NCBI RefSeq assembly: GCF_048263965.1
Contig: NZ_JBLXDO010000017.1
Span: 22,453-86,452 of the forward strand
Length of the DNA stretch: 64,000 bases
Source: Ferrimonas sp048263965
GTDB lineage: Bacteria; Pseudomonadota; Gammaproteobacteria; Enterobacterales; Shewanellaceae
Direction: 5' to 3'
The translations under genes were made by a program, and so were the position numbers. The notes under the pieces are model-generated. The model saw only the letters and a program-made list of their open reading frames with translations, ran no database searches and was not told the origin of the DNA. Below are positions 1 through 8,700 of the stretch, piece by piece. Positions within the stretch are counted from its first letter, which is position 1. Every line of letters begins with the position of its first letter.

Positions 1-1
1 T

Positions 2-253
2 CAGGCCGGACTGCCCGCCACCAGCGGCTACCGACTGCCCATCACCGCCTTGCAGGCCAGGGGCAGTGAGCCTGGCTTCCAGGTGTGGCTACTCCAGGGA
101 GACAGTGTGCAACCTGTGCCGGTCGAAGTGGTGCAGATGGGGCTGGAGGGCGCCCTGGTTGTGGGCGGCATCGCCAGCGGTGACCGGGTGGTCACCACCG
201 GATTGTCTCGACTGAGACCCAACAAGCGCGTGGTAGTGGTCGAGAAGGACTGA
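2..253 (+). CDS. RND efflux periplasmic adaptor subunit, C-terminal end (partial)
   Basis: The reading frame is open from the left edge, so only the last 83 or so residues are present. The segment has the beta-rich character and the closing pattern (GDRVVTTGLSRLRPNKRV) typical of the membrane-proximal domain of HlyD/AcrA-like membrane fusion proteins. It ends 8 bases before an RND permease gene on the same strand, the usual adaptor-permease operon order. In such pumps the adaptor bridges the inner-membrane permease to an outer-membrane channel. The N-terminal signal and coiled-coil hairpin lie outside the window, so the subfamily cannot be judged. Confidence 0.8.
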   Translation, partial: QAGLPATSGYRLPITALQARGSEPGFQVWLLQGDSVQPVPVEVVQMGLEGALVVGGIASGDRVVTTGLSRLRPNKRVVVVEKD

Positions 254-261
254 AACAGATA

Positions 262-3200
262 ATGAATATTGCACAATACACAATCAAACACCGCGTCATC
301 AGCTGGATGTTCCTGATTTTGCTAGCGCTGGGAGGCAGCTCCTCCTTTATGAACCTGGGCCGCCTGGAGGACCCCGCCTTTACCATTAAAGAGGCGATGG
401 TGATCTCCATGTACCCAGGTGCCACCGCAGAAGAGGTGGAGGAGGAGCTGACCTATCCCATTGAGAAGGCGATCCGGCTGCTGCCCTACGTCAAGAAGAT
501 CACCTCCACTTCAGCCCCAGGGCTGTCTCAGATCACCGTGGAGATGGAGTCCACCTATGGCCCCGACGAGCTGCCTCAGATCTGGGATGAGCTGCGTCGC
601 AAGGTCAATGACCTGGGGCCTCAGCTGCCCTCCGGCGCCTATGCGCCCCAGGTGGTGGACGACTTTGGCGATGTGTTTGGTGTGCTCTATCTGGTCACCG
701 GCAACAGCTATCAGTACGACGACCTCAAGCAGTACGTGGATATGCTGCGCCGGGAGCTGGAGCTGATCGACGGCGTGGGCAAGGTCGACATCTCCGGCGA
801 GCAGCAGGAGCAGGCGTTCATCGAGCTCTCCCTGACCCGTCTGGCGGCCCTGAACCTGGACATGGCCCAGGTGATCAATCTGCTGACCCAGCAGAATGCC
901 GTGCTGGACGCCGGCAAGATGACCATCAATGGTGAGTCCCTCTATCTGCGCCCCACCGCCCAGGGCTCCAGTATGGATCCCATCATTCACGGCCGGGATA
1001 CCGGCCAGCTGGTGCGCCTGAGTGATGTGGCGACCCTGCACCGGGGCTTCCAGGAGGTGCCGAACCATCTGCTGCGCTTCAACGGTCAGCAGGCCCTGAG
1101 CCTGGGCATCGCTTTCTCCGATGGCGTCAACGTGGTCGAGGTGGGCCGGGCCATCGACCAGCGGATGGCGGAGCTGATGCAGGACAGACCCGTGGGGATT
1201 GAGCTGCACTCCCTGTATCACCAGCCCCAGGAGGTGGAGAGTTCGGTCAACGGCTTCCTGATCAGCCTGGCGCAAGCGGTGGCCATCGTTATCGTGATCC
1301 TGCTGTTTACCATGGGGCTGCGCAGTGGCCTGATCATCGGCATCGTGCTGCTGCTGACCATGCTGGGCACTTTCATCATGATGGAGTACGACGGCATTGA
1401 GCTGCAGCGCATCTCCCTGGGGGCGCTGATCATTGCCCTGGGGATGCTGGTGGACAACGCCATCGTGGTGGTCGAGGGGATCCTGGTGGGGCTGCAACGG
1501 GGCCGCAGTAAACTTGAGGCCTGTAAGGATATCGTCAAGCAGTCCCAGTGGCCTCTGCTGGGGGCCACGGTGATCGCCATTGTGGCCTTCGCCCCCATCG
1601 GCCTCTCCGCCGATGCCACCGGCGAATTTATGAATTCCCTGTTTTATGTCCTGCTGTTCTCGCTTTTCCTGAGCTGGGTAACCGCCTTGACTTTGACACC
1701 TTTCCTGGCGGACTTGATGTTATCCACGCCCAAGGGTGAGCAGAGCAGTGAGGACCCCTATAAGGGCGGCATCTTCAAGGTGTTCGGTGCCTTGCTGAAC
1801 TGGTGCCTCAACTATCGCAAGACCACAGTGGTGGCCATGGTGCTGATGCTGGCGGGGGCCATTGTCGGCTTTGGCAGCGTCAAGCAGGCGTTCTTCCCGC
1901 CCTCCAATACGCCGATGTTCTACCTGGACCTGTGGCTGCCCGAGGGCACCGACATCCGCCGAACCGAGCAGGTGGTCAAGGAGGTTGAAGCCTATGTGCT
2001 GGAGCAGAAGGAGACCGAGTTTGTTGCCGCCACCGTTGGCCAGGGGATGCCCCGCTTCACCCTGACCTATGCACCGGAGAACAGCTACGCCTCCTACGCT
2101 CAGCTGGCCATTCGCAGCCCGGACCAGGAGAAGATGTTTGCGCTGGCCAACCGCCTGGATCAGGTGATGCCCGAGCGTTTCCCCCAGGCACAGTTCCAGT
2201 TGAAGCTGATGGAGATCGGTCCGTCGCCCAAGTCCAAGATTGAGGCGCGCATCTCAGGTGCCGACCCCCGTGTGCTGCGCCAGCTGGCGGCGGAGGTGGA
2301 GAACATCCTGGCACAGGACCCGGGCTCTCGGGGCATCCGCCACGACTGGCGGGAGCAGACCAAGGAGCTGGTGCCTGTGATGGACGAATCCCAGGCCCGT
2401 CGTCTTGGCATCGGCACCGATGCGGTGGCCCAGACCCTGAAGATGGCCTTCGGCGGCACCGAGGTGGGGATGTACCGGGACGGCACCCGGATGCTGCCCA
2501 TCGTCACCCGCCTGGAGCAGCAGTACCGGGACGATTACGCCACCCTGGATAACCTCAAGTTGTGGAGCCCGACGCTGCAGAACTATGTGCCCATTCAGCA
2601 GGTGGTTCGTGATACCGAACTGGTGTGGACCGAGTCGCTGATCCAGCGTAAGAACCGCAAGCGCACCATCACGGTGCTGGCGGATCACAATGTGCTGGGT
2701 GAGGAGACCGCTGACGCGCTGTTCCGTCGAATCAAGCCCCAGGTGGAGGCCCTGGAGCTACCCCCCGGGTACAGCCTGGAGTGGGGTGGGGAGTATGAGT
2801 CTGCCGGTGACGCCCAGTCCATGCTGTTTGGCTCGCTGCCCATGGGTTACCTGTTTATGTTCATCATCACCGTGTTCCTGTTCGACTCCTTCAGGAAGCC
2901 GGCGGTGATCTGGCTGACCGTGCCGCTGTCGCTGATTGGGGTGACCGTGGGGCTGCTGGTGACCAACCAGCCCTTCACCTTCACCGCCCTGTTGGGGCTG
3001 CTCAGCCTGAGCGGCATGGTACTCAAGAACGGCATCGTGTTGATGGACCAGATCAATCTGGAGATGGCCAGCGGCAAAGAGCCCTATCAGGCCATTGTCG
3101 ACAGTGCCATCAGCCGGGTAAGGCCGGTGACCAACGCGGCCATGACCACCATCCTGGGGATGATCCCCCTGTTGTTTGATGTGTTCTTCGCCTCATTGGC

Positions 3201-3297
3201 GGTGACCATCATGTTTGGCCTGGGCTTTGCCACCATTTTGACCCTGGTGGTGGTCCCTGTGCTCTACGCCATCTTCTTTAAGGTTAAGACCCCCTGA
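262..3297 (+). CDS. RND efflux transporter permease, AcrB/HAE-1-like
   Basis: This is a 1011-residue inner-membrane proton-driven exporter. Length, an N-terminal membrane helix, two large periplasmic loops and two bundles of membrane helices fit the AcrB/MexB/TriC superfamily. Proton-relay motifs are visible: GMLVDNAIVVVEG in TM4 (Asp near residue 398) and GMVLKNGIVLMDQ in TM10 (Lys near 922). At about 1010 residues it is slightly shorter than AcrB and reads most like the TriC/VexH type of permease, but that assignment is from memory of the families. It follows the adaptor gene with an 8-base gap and precedes a strong terminator, so it is the last gene of its operon. Substrate unknown. Confidence 0.93.
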   Translation: MNIAQYTIKHRVISWMFLILLALGGSSSFMNLGRLEDPAFTIKEAMVISMYPGATAEEVEEELTYPIEKAIRLLPYVKKITSTSAPGLSQITVEMESTYGPDELPQIWDELRRKVNDLGPQLPSGAYAPQVVDDFGDVFGVLYLVTGNSYQYDDLKQYVDMLRRELELIDGVGKVDISGEQQEQAFIELSLTRLAALNLDMAQVINLLTQQNAVLDAGKMTINGESLYLRPTAQGSSMDPIIHGRDTGQLVRLSDVATLHRGFQEVPNHLLRFNGQQALSLGIAFSDGVNVVEVGRAIDQRMAELMQDRPVGIELHSLYHQPQEVESSVNGFLISLAQAVAIVIVILLFTMGLRSGLIIGIVLLLTMLGTFIMMEYDGIELQRISLGALIIALGMLVDNAIVVVEGILVGLQRGRSKLEACKDIVKQSQWPLLGATVIAIVAFAPIGLSADATGEFMNSLFYVLLFSLFLSWVTALTLTPFLADLMLSTPKGEQSSEDPYKGGIFKVFGALLNWCLNYRKTTVVAMVLMLAGAIVGFGSVKQAFFPPSNTPMFYLDLWLPEGTDIRRTEQVVKEVEAYVLEQKETEFVAATVGQGMPRFTLTYAPENSYASYAQLAIRSPDQEKMFALANRLDQVMPERFPQAQFQLKLMEIGPSPKSKIEARISGADPRVLRQLAAEVENILAQDPGSRGIRHDWREQTKELVPVMDESQARRLGIGTDAVAQTLKMAFGGTEVGMYRDGTRMLPIVTRLEQQYRDDYATLDNLKLWSPTLQNYVPIQQVVRDTELVWTESLIQRKNRKRTITVLADHNVLGEETADALFRRIKPQVEALELPPGYSLEWGGEYESAGDAQSMLFGSLPMGYLFMFIITVFLFDSFRKPAVIWLTVPLSLIGVTVGLLVTNQPFTFTALLGLLSLSGMVLKNGIVLMDQINLEMASGKEPYQAIVDSAISRVRPVTNAAMTTILGMIPLLFDVFFASLAVTIMFGLGFATILTLVVVPVLYAIFFKVKTP

Positions 3298-3342
3298 TTC
3301 AACCCCTGGGTAAGTCGATTCCCTTGCCTTCCAAAGGCGCTT

Positions 3343-3373
3343 GGCCGGTCAGCCCCCTGACCGGCCTTTTTTT
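3343..3373 (+). terminator. Rho-independent terminator after the RND operon
   Basis: A perfect 10-bp stem GGCCGGTCAG/CTGACCGGCC with a CCCC loop is followed by seven T. It lies 45 bases after the permease stop codon and ends just before the convergent small membrane gene. Confidence 0.9.
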
Positions 3374-3377
3374 AGGT

Positions 3378-3869
3378 TCACTCTTGCTGAAGCGCTCTGG
3401 CACGTTCCAGGGCCTGCTCCACCAGGGCTTGGGCCCGTCTTCTGCCAATTAGATCTTTTCGAATCACCACTGAGCGGGGCTGATTGTTGGGCATCTTTTC
3501 CCGGTTGCTGTAGAGGCGGTATTCCTTGACAAAGTACTGGTGCCAGCCTGGCTGGGGACGGCGGGTCAGATCCAGCTCACGGAGCAAAAAGCGGTGTCTC
3601 GGTCTGTTGGCCGGGGTGGAATCCGTATCGCCGCTGGGTCCCTCGATGGCGTCGGTGGTCAGGCAGATGGTGTACTTTTTGGGGTTGCGAACGAGCTTAA
3701 TGCCACTGATGCCTGTATTGAGCAGAAGAAGAAAAATAAACAACAATACCAATCCGGGGTCGCCGATCCACCAGAAGATAACTAGGGTAATGGGCAGCTC
3801 ATAGGCCTGCCGCCTCAATGTTTCCCTGAGGTAGCTTGCCGGGGTTGGGGTGATCAGTTGCTGACTCAC
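3378..3869 (-). CDS. Unknown membrane protein, 163 aa, single copy of a repeated module
   Basis: Function not recognised. The protein has a hydrophobic region near residues 20-60 (two probable membrane helices, including FWWIGDPGLVLLFIFLLLLN) followed by a soluble C-terminal half. That half matches, by eye, a module found twice in the upstream partner: a GPSG turn near the start, a leucine-rich strand (RHRFLLRELDL), a Tyr-containing strand (EYRLYSN) and a C-terminal helix (GRRRAQALVEQAL). The start ATG overlaps the upstream gene's stop region by 4 bases, so the two are translationally coupled. The module resembles the small beta-sandwich domains attached to membrane helices (bPH-like), but this is only an impression. 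Confidence 0.75.
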   Translation of the reverse strand: MSQQLITPTPASYLRETLRRQAYELPITLVIFWWIGDPGLVLLFIFLLLLNTGISGIKLVRNPKKYTICLTTDAIEGPSGDTDSTPANRPRHRFLLRELDLTRRPQPGWHQYFVKEYRLYSNREKMPNNQPRSVVIRKDLIGRRRAQALVEQALERARALQQE

Positions 3870-4846
3870 CCTTGCTGCTCCCGGAGTTTCATTGCTCTCT
3901 GATAATCGGTGATTCGGGCGTGCAACTGGTGAAACACCTCCTTGGCCCCTTGTCGGCCAAAGACCTTGGCGTCGATGCAGATGCTGTTGCCCTGATTGTC
4001 GTGGAGATGGTAGTCGCCATGCAGGCGTTCCAGCTGACCACGGCTCTGGCTCTTCTGCAGGTTGATCTTGCTCAGCGCCAGGTTCTTAGTTCCCCAGCGA
4101 CCAAAGGGGTTTGTCTTGTCGTTTTCACCGGCTGGCCCCTTAACCCGATCGCGATACAGATAGATTGCGCCCTTGTGGCGATCCCAGTTGGGGAACATCA
4201 AGGTGAACAGGCCTGCGCCAATGGCGGCGTAACAGCCGGAGCGCAGCGGGTCAGCGTAAGCCGGGTCCAAAGCGATCAGCCACTGAATCGTCGCCAGCCC
4301 AAGCAGGCCGCCGGCGATACCGATTAAGCTGTTGCGCACCGAAGGCTTGGGGGCAAGAAACTCCGTCACCGGCTGGCCCAGTGTCCTGGAGTGAGCCGAT
4401 TCGGCGGCGGCCAGAATCTCTCTGTGGATGGCGCCGGACTGACGAAGACCAAAGAAGATCATGGGAATGATGATGCTGCGGCCATTGTGGTCATGGATGC
4501 GATAGCGAAAGTTGAGCCATTTGCTCCATCTCTGGTTGCGGGAAGCGTTCAGATCTATCTCATTCAGGGGGAGACAGAGGCGAAAGCGCTCCTCTTCGGC
4601 GACCCCGGGTTCGCCGGAAAGTCCGGTGACTCCCTCTTTACCCAGTAGGATGCGCAGGTGATGATGGTTGCGCATGCGCCAGATGGGAAAGGTCAGGCCA
4701 AGCAGCAGGCCCATGCCATTATTGGCTTCTGTGTTACCCGACCAGGTCAGGCCCAGCCAAACCAGCCCAATCACGGCCAGGGTGATTAGCAGGGTCTGAG
4801 CCATGCCGTTAGGAGTGGGTCGATATTCTGTGGCGGTTCCAGTCAA
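3866..4846 (-). CDS. Unknown membrane protein, 326 aa, with an internal duplication
   Basis: Function not recognised. The protein is two tandem units, each with a hydrophobic hairpin followed by a soluble module. Helices lie near residues 15-55 (TLLITLAVIGLVWLGLTW) and 170-215. The first soluble module carries GVTGLSGEPG, then LPLNEIDL, then FRYRIHDHNG; the second carries RVKGPAGEND, then LALSKINL, then DYHLHDNQG; both end in an amphipathic helix (FGLRQSGAIHREIL, FGRQGAKEVFHQL). The downstream 163-aa gene holds a third copy. The pair forms its own small minus-strand operon, with an AT-rich upstream stretch (4850-4900) that could hold its promoter. Confidence 0.78.
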   Translation of the reverse strand: MTGTATEYRPTPNGMAQTLLITLAVIGLVWLGLTWSGNTEANNGMGLLLGLTFPIWRMRNHHHLRILLGKEGVTGLSGEPGVAEEERFRLCLPLNEIDLNASRNQRWSKWLNFRYRIHDHNGRSIIIPMIFFGLRQSGAIHREILAAAESAHSRTLGQPVTEFLAPKPSVRNSLIGIAGGLLGLATIQWLIALDPAYADPLRSGCYAAIGAGLFTLMFPNWDRHKGAIYLYRDRVKGPAGENDKTNPFGRWGTKNLALSKINLQKSQSRGQLERLHGDYHLHDNQGNSICIDAKVFGRQGAKEVFHQLHARITDYQRAMKLREQQG

Positions 4847-4941
4847 GAAAACTCCATGTAAACAACTGAAAATAAAACAGTAACTTTATTTACATCCGTC
4901 AGGGAGTCTAGTGTTTTCTGGAAAAAGTGTGCGTCATATGG

Positions 4942-4967
4942 AAAAGCGCCACCTGGTGGTGGCGCTT
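4942..4967 (-). terminator. Terminator after the haem transport operon
   Basis: A 10-bp stem AAGCGCCACC/GGTGGCGCTT with a TGGT loop lies 12 bases beyond the stop of the ABC ATPase. A run of A on the plus strand (4942-4945) gives a short U tract on the minus-strand transcript. Confidence 0.7.
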
Positions 4968-4978
4968 GGGAACCCAGA

Positions 4979-5749
4979 TCAGAGCACCACAGGGGTCCCC
5001 AGCTTGGGGTCGGTGACTATGGTGGGGCGGTAGTGCCACACCCGGGCGACCCGCTCTCCGGTGAGCACCTCCTGTGGCGGCCCCTGATAGCGCACCTCGC
5101 CCTGGTCCAGCACCACCAGGTGGTCGGCGTAGCGAGCCGCCTGGTTAAGATCATGGAGGACGGCGATGACGCCCACCCCCTGTTCGTGAGCCAGGGCCCG
5201 GGCCAGCTCCAGTACCCTGTGCTGCTGGGCCAGATCCAGTGCTGATGTAGGCTCATCCAGCAGCAGCAGGGGCGCCTGCTCCGCCTGGGACAACTGGGTC
5301 AGGACCCTGGCCAGCTGTACCCGCTGTTTCTCCCCTCCGGAAAGGGTAGGGTAGCGGCGGCCACCGAGGTGGGCGACGTCCACCTGTTCCTGGGCGTGAT
5401 CCACCAGGTGCTTGGCCAGAGTGCGATCCGCCGTCAGGGGAAATAGGCCCATCTCCACCACGTCACGGACGGTGAAGGGAAAGGTGAGACTGTTGTGTTG
5501 AGGCAGCACGCCGAGGTGACGGGCCAGTTTGATGCGCGGCCACTCCTCCATGGGGCGGCCATGGAAACTGACCATGCCGGTGTCCGGTGTCATGTCGCCG
5601 CATATCCCTTTCAGCAGGGTACTCTTGCCGGCGCCATTGGGCCCCAGCAGGGCGGTGACCCTGCCAGGTTGGATTGCCAGCTCTATCTGCTTCAGCAAGG
5701 GCTGCCCGCCGATGCCCAGACTCAGGGATTGGATGGTTAGAAAGCTCAT
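4979..5749 (-). CDS. hutD: Haem ABC transporter ATP-binding protein
   Basis: This 256-residue ATPase would power haem import across the inner membrane together with the adjacent permease and binding protein (HmuV/HutD family). Walker A (GPNGAGKST), ABC signature (LSGGEKQR) and Walker B (LLLLDEPT) are intact, and the length is typical. It starts 2 bases after the permease stop and is the last gene of a minus-strand run tonB-exbB-exbD-hutB-hutC-hutD. FecCD-type importers also move siderophores, so the haem assignment rests mainly on context: tonB/exbBD in the same run and hutWXZ divergent. Confidence 0.92.
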   Translation of the reverse strand: MSFLTIQSLSLGIGGQPLLKQIELAIQPGRVTALLGPNGAGKSTLLKGICGDMTPDTGMVSFHGRPMEEWPRIKLARHLGVLPQHNSLTFPFTVRDVVEMGLFPLTADRTLAKHLVDHAQEQVDVAHLGGRRYPTLSGGEKQRVQLARVLTQLSQAEQAPLLLLDEPTSALDLAQQHRVLELARALAHEQGVGVIAVLHDLNQAARYADHLVVLDQGEVRYQGPPQEVLTGERVARVWHYRPTIVTDPKLGTPVVL

Positions 5750-5751
5750 GA

Positions 5752-6771
5752 TTACCCCAGTCGGTGTCTTTGATTGATCAGCAGGGCCAGAAAGAAGGGG
5801 GCGCCCAGTAGGGCGGTGACCAGACCCACGGGCATCTCGGCCGGGGCCATCCAGGTTCTCGCCCCCAGATCCGCCACCAGCAAAATGGCGGCACCCAGTC
5901 CGGCGGACAGGGGCAGCAGGGTGCGATGATCCGGGCCGACCATCATACGAATCAGGTGGGGCACCACCAAGCCAATAAAGCCGATCATCCCGGCGGCGGC
6001 CACGGTGACCCCCACGCCCAGCGCAGTAAGCAGGACCAGGCGAATCTTCAGTTTTTCCACCTCGATACCCAGGTGGCGGGCTTCTGCCTCGCCCAGCAGC
6101 AAGGCATTGAGGGAACCGGCCTGGCGCTGAAACTGCCAGGCCAGCAGCACAAAGACCGCACTACAGATGGCGATGCTGTGCCACTGGGCCGACGCCAAAG
6201 AGCCCATCTGCCACAGGGTCAGGTCCCTCAGGGCGGTCTCGTTGGCGATGAAGGTGAGAAAACCTATGCCTGAGCCGGTCAGGGCGCCGATGGCCACGCC
6301 GGAGAGCAGCAGCAGTACCACCGAGGTGCCGGTGCGGCTGTGAGCCAGACGGTAGACCGCCAAGGTGGTGGCCAGGCCACCGAGGAAGGCGGCCACCGGT
6401 GTGGTGTAGGCGCCGGCCTCGGGATAGATCACTATGGCGATGGCGGCGCCCAGGGCGGCGCCTGAGGCCACGCCGATGATGCCGGGATCCGCCAGGGGGT
6501 TGCGGAACAGCCCCTGCATCACCGCACCGCACTGGGCCAGCAGGGCGCCGATCACCAGAGCCAGTAGGGTACGGGGCAGGCGGACATTGGAGATCACCAG
6601 CTGTTCATGGGGTTGCAGGCTGGTGACCTGGGTCTGTGTCAGTGTGGCCCACAGGGCCCGCAGGCTGTCCCAGGCGTCTATGGCCAGGGGGCCCGTAGTC
6701 ACCGACAACACACTGGCGATCAACAGGGAGGCTGCCAGGGGCAGCCACAGCAGGCGGGCCTCGGCCATCAT
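5752..6771 (-). CDS. hutC: Haem ABC transporter permease, FecCD/BtuC family
   Basis: A 339-residue polytopic inner-membrane protein with about ten hydrophobic segments. The family hallmarks GALLAQCGAVMQGLFRNPLA and GVGVTVAAAGMIGFIGLVVP are visible, the latter near the ATPase-contacting loop. It forms the channel of the HutBCD (HmuTUV) importer. Its start overlaps the stop of the binding-protein gene by 4 bases, and it ends 2 bases before the ATPase start, so the three are translationally coupled. No defects seen. Confidence 0.92.
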   Translation of the reverse strand: MMAEARLLWLPLAASLLIASVLSVTTGPLAIDAWDSLRALWATLTQTQVTSLQPHEQLVISNVRLPRTLLALVIGALLAQCGAVMQGLFRNPLADPGIIGVASGAALGAAIAIVIYPEAGAYTTPVAAFLGGLATTLAVYRLAHSRTGTSVVLLLLSGVAIGALTGSGIGFLTFIANETALRDLTLWQMGSLASAQWHSIAICSAVFVLLAWQFQRQAGSLNALLLGEAEARHLGIEVEKLKIRLVLLTALGVGVTVAAAGMIGFIGLVVPHLIRMMVGPDHRTLLPLSAGLGAAILLVADLGARTWMAPAEMPVGLVTALLGAPFFLALLINQRHRLG

Positions 6772-7616
6772 TGAATCTCCGACAACTTCTGGGCCAGGTC
6801 CTCGGCCGCATCCAGAGCGCTGGGGCCCAGGCCGCCCAGCAGTGCCTTGGCGGGCAGGTCATAGATTTGACCATTTTTTCCCGCCGGGGTGTGGGCCAGC
6901 AGAGGCAGGGACTCGATCAGTTCCCCGGCGGCGTTGTCCGTGTCCATGGCGGGTTTGGTGACCAGGATCAGGTCAGGTTGCAGTGACAGCAGCGTCTCCT
7001 CGGAGGCGCTCTTATAGCCGTCGAAGCCGGCGATGTTCTCGCCGCCGGCCAGGGTGATCAGCAGGTCCGCCGGGGTGTGGCCGCCCCCCATGCGCGGTCC
7101 CCGATCGCCCCGCAGCAGGACAAAGACCACCTTGGGCGCCCGTTTGAGGTTGGCTCTGGCCTGGTTGATCCTCTCCACCTGGGACTGAATGGTGGCCTTC
7201 AACGCGGGAGCTGCGTCCTCTTCGGAGAGCAGGGTTGCCAGGGTATCGATGTTGGCCATCAGTTGCTGCGGAGTTTGTGCTGCGGGCAGGGTGGCCACCT
7301 GAACCTTGGCCTGGCGGACGATATCCAGGGCGGATCTGGGCCCCATCTCGTCGCTGCCTACCACCAGATCCGGGTTGAGGGAGAGCAGGCCTTCCGCCGA
7401 CAGGGTGCGGTGGTAGCCAAGCTGAGGCAGTTCCATCCCTTCAGGAACCTGGCTGGTGACATCCACCGCCACCAGCTTGTTGGCGCCCTCCAGGGCCATC
7501 ACCAGTTCGGTCACGGCGGCACCGGCACTGATCACCCGCTCGGCGGCCATCGCCGGTAGTGAGAGGGTGGCGCCCAGAAGCATGGGCAGCAAGGTTTTGC
7601 TGAAGTTGGGTGTCAT
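6768..7616 (-). CDS. hutB: Haem ABC transporter periplasmic binding protein
   Basis: A 282-residue precursor with a Sec signal peptide at residues 1-24 (LLGATLSLPAMAAE). The body has the two-lobed type III binding-protein pattern: LVAVDVTSQVP and LNPDLVVGSDEMG in the first lobe, LQPDLILVTKPAMD in the second. Length and pattern match HmuT/HutB/ShuT, which carry haem from the outer-membrane receptor to the permease. It overlaps exbD upstream and the permease downstream by 4 bases each. Confidence 0.9.
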   Translation of the reverse strand: MTPNFSKTLLPMLLGATLSLPAMAAERVISAGAAVTELVMALEGANKLVAVDVTSQVPEGMELPQLGYHRTLSAEGLLSLNPDLVVGSDEMGPRSALDIVRQAKVQVATLPAAQTPQQLMANIDTLATLLSEEDAAPALKATIQSQVERINQARANLKRAPKVVFVLLRGDRGPRMGGGHTPADLLITLAGGENIAGFDGYKSASEETLLSLQPDLILVTKPAMDTDNAAGELIESLPLLAHTPAGKNGQIYDLPAKALLGGLGPSALDAAEDLAQKLSEIQ

Positions 7617-8035
7617 GGGGTCTCCTCCATTAGAATCTGAGTCTTGTCTATCTGCCTGGCCTGAAGCAGGGCCAGCAGTTGCATTAGGGGTTGAACTGGG
7701 GCGGCCTTATCGGCGGCCACCACCACCTGGTAGTTCGGGTTGGCTTTATGTGCTTGCAAAAAGGCGTGCTTAAACTCCGGCCAGGAGTCATAGGTGATCT
7801 GATCCAGGGCGAAGTGGGGCGCATCGGCCAGTACATTGACCGCCAGGGTTTTGTCCTCTTCAGGGGAGCTGAGGGCCGTCTCCTGCTGCTGGGGCACATC
7901 CACCGGCAAGGCCAGCAGCCTGGTGTTGGCGGTGAGCAGCAGAAACACCAGCACGATAAAGATGATGTCGATCAGCGGGGTCAGGTCCACCGAGGGCGCG
8001 CTGCTGTCGACGGCACTGCTGTGTAGCCGAATCAC
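7613..8035 (-). CDS. exbD: ExbD, TonB-complex proton channel subunit
   Basis: This 140-residue protein has one N-terminal membrane helix (LIDIIFIVLVFLLLTAN) containing the conserved Asp, then a periplasmic domain, as in ExbD/TolR. The reading frame is open far upstream, but the supported start is the GTG at 8035: it overlaps the exbB stop (GTGA), gives the expected N-terminus (IRLHSSAVDSS) and the normal family length. A 266-residue reading from further upstream would run through exbB and is an artefact. With ExbB and TonB it energises outer-membrane receptors. Confidence 0.9.
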   Translation of the reverse strand: MIRLHSSAVDSSAPSVDLTPLIDIIFIVLVFLLLTANTRLLALPVDVPQQQETALSSPEEDKTLAVNVLADAPHFALDQITYDSWPEFKHAFLQAHKANPNYQVVVAADKAAPVQPLMQLLALLQARQIDKTQILMEETP

Positions 8036-8673
8036 GGCTTCATCTCCTGGGCGGACGCGACATGAATCCCGGCGAGCCACAGGTTGATTCGATTGAGTAC
8101 GTGTTCCGTCTTGCCCAGTTGCCGATCGGCCCACAGGGTTAGCAGGTGTGCGCCACCCACGGCGGGCAGAGCGATGATCAGTCCGGCGGCGGTGGTGTAC
8201 ATAGCCAGCCCCAGGCCATCTGCCAACTGGGCTGGTGTCACAGGCCCGGCTGAGGCGCCGATCTCCTGGAACATGCCGATGAGGCCGAGGATGGTACCCA
8301 GCAGTCCCATCATGGGACTGATGATGCCTATCACCATCAATACCCTGAGTCCGGCATTGAGCTGCCGTTTCTGCTTGAGCAGCCAGAGCCCGGCAATCTC
8401 CTCCCGCAGACACTTCGCCTGACCGGCGTGACCTAAAAGCATCAGGGTGCCCCGGGCCAGCAGGCTGCGCCTGCCGGTTAACAGGTCAGTCAGCGCCTGA
8501 CTGTCCAGTGGCTGGGACCAGTTCATCTGTTGCACCCAGCTGTCACGCCAGGGGGCGTTGATCAGCAGGTTGGCCAGGCGTTCCAGCAAGATGATCAGGG
8601 TCAGGGTCAGGCAGGCCATCAGGGGCCAGGCCATTACGCCCAGTTGATTAAGCGTGTGATCAAGCAGCGCCAT
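8032..8673 (-). CDS. exbB: ExbB, TonB-complex proton channel subunit (MotA/TolQ/ExbB family)
   Basis: A 213-residue inner-membrane protein with three helices: one near residues 15-35, then a long cytoplasmic segment, then a pair around 115-180. The family pattern GIISPMMGLLGTILGLIGMF and AMYTTAAGLIIALPAV is present. It lies 27 bases after tonB and overlaps exbD, the standard tonB1-exbB1-exbD1 order of vibrios and shewanellae. It forms the proton channel that drives TonB. Confidence 0.92.
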   Translation of the reverse strand: MALLDHTLNQLGVMAWPLMACLTLTLIILLERLANLLINAPWRDSWVQQMNWSQPLDSQALTDLLTGRRSLLARGTLMLLGHAGQAKCLREEIAGLWLLKQKRQLNAGLRVLMVIGIISPMMGLLGTILGLIGMFQEIGASAGPVTPAQLADGLGLAMYTTAAGLIIALPAVGGAHLLTLWADRQLGKTEHVLNRINLWLAGIHVASAQEMKP

Positions 8674-8700
8674 AAGGCGAATATCTCCTGTTAGGTCGAG

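Noticed and set aside
511..1497. Long minus-strand open frame inside the RND permease gene
   Set aside because: It is antisense to a well-supported permease, has a His/Gln-rich low-complexity translation and matches no family; it is a by-product of GC-rich codon use.
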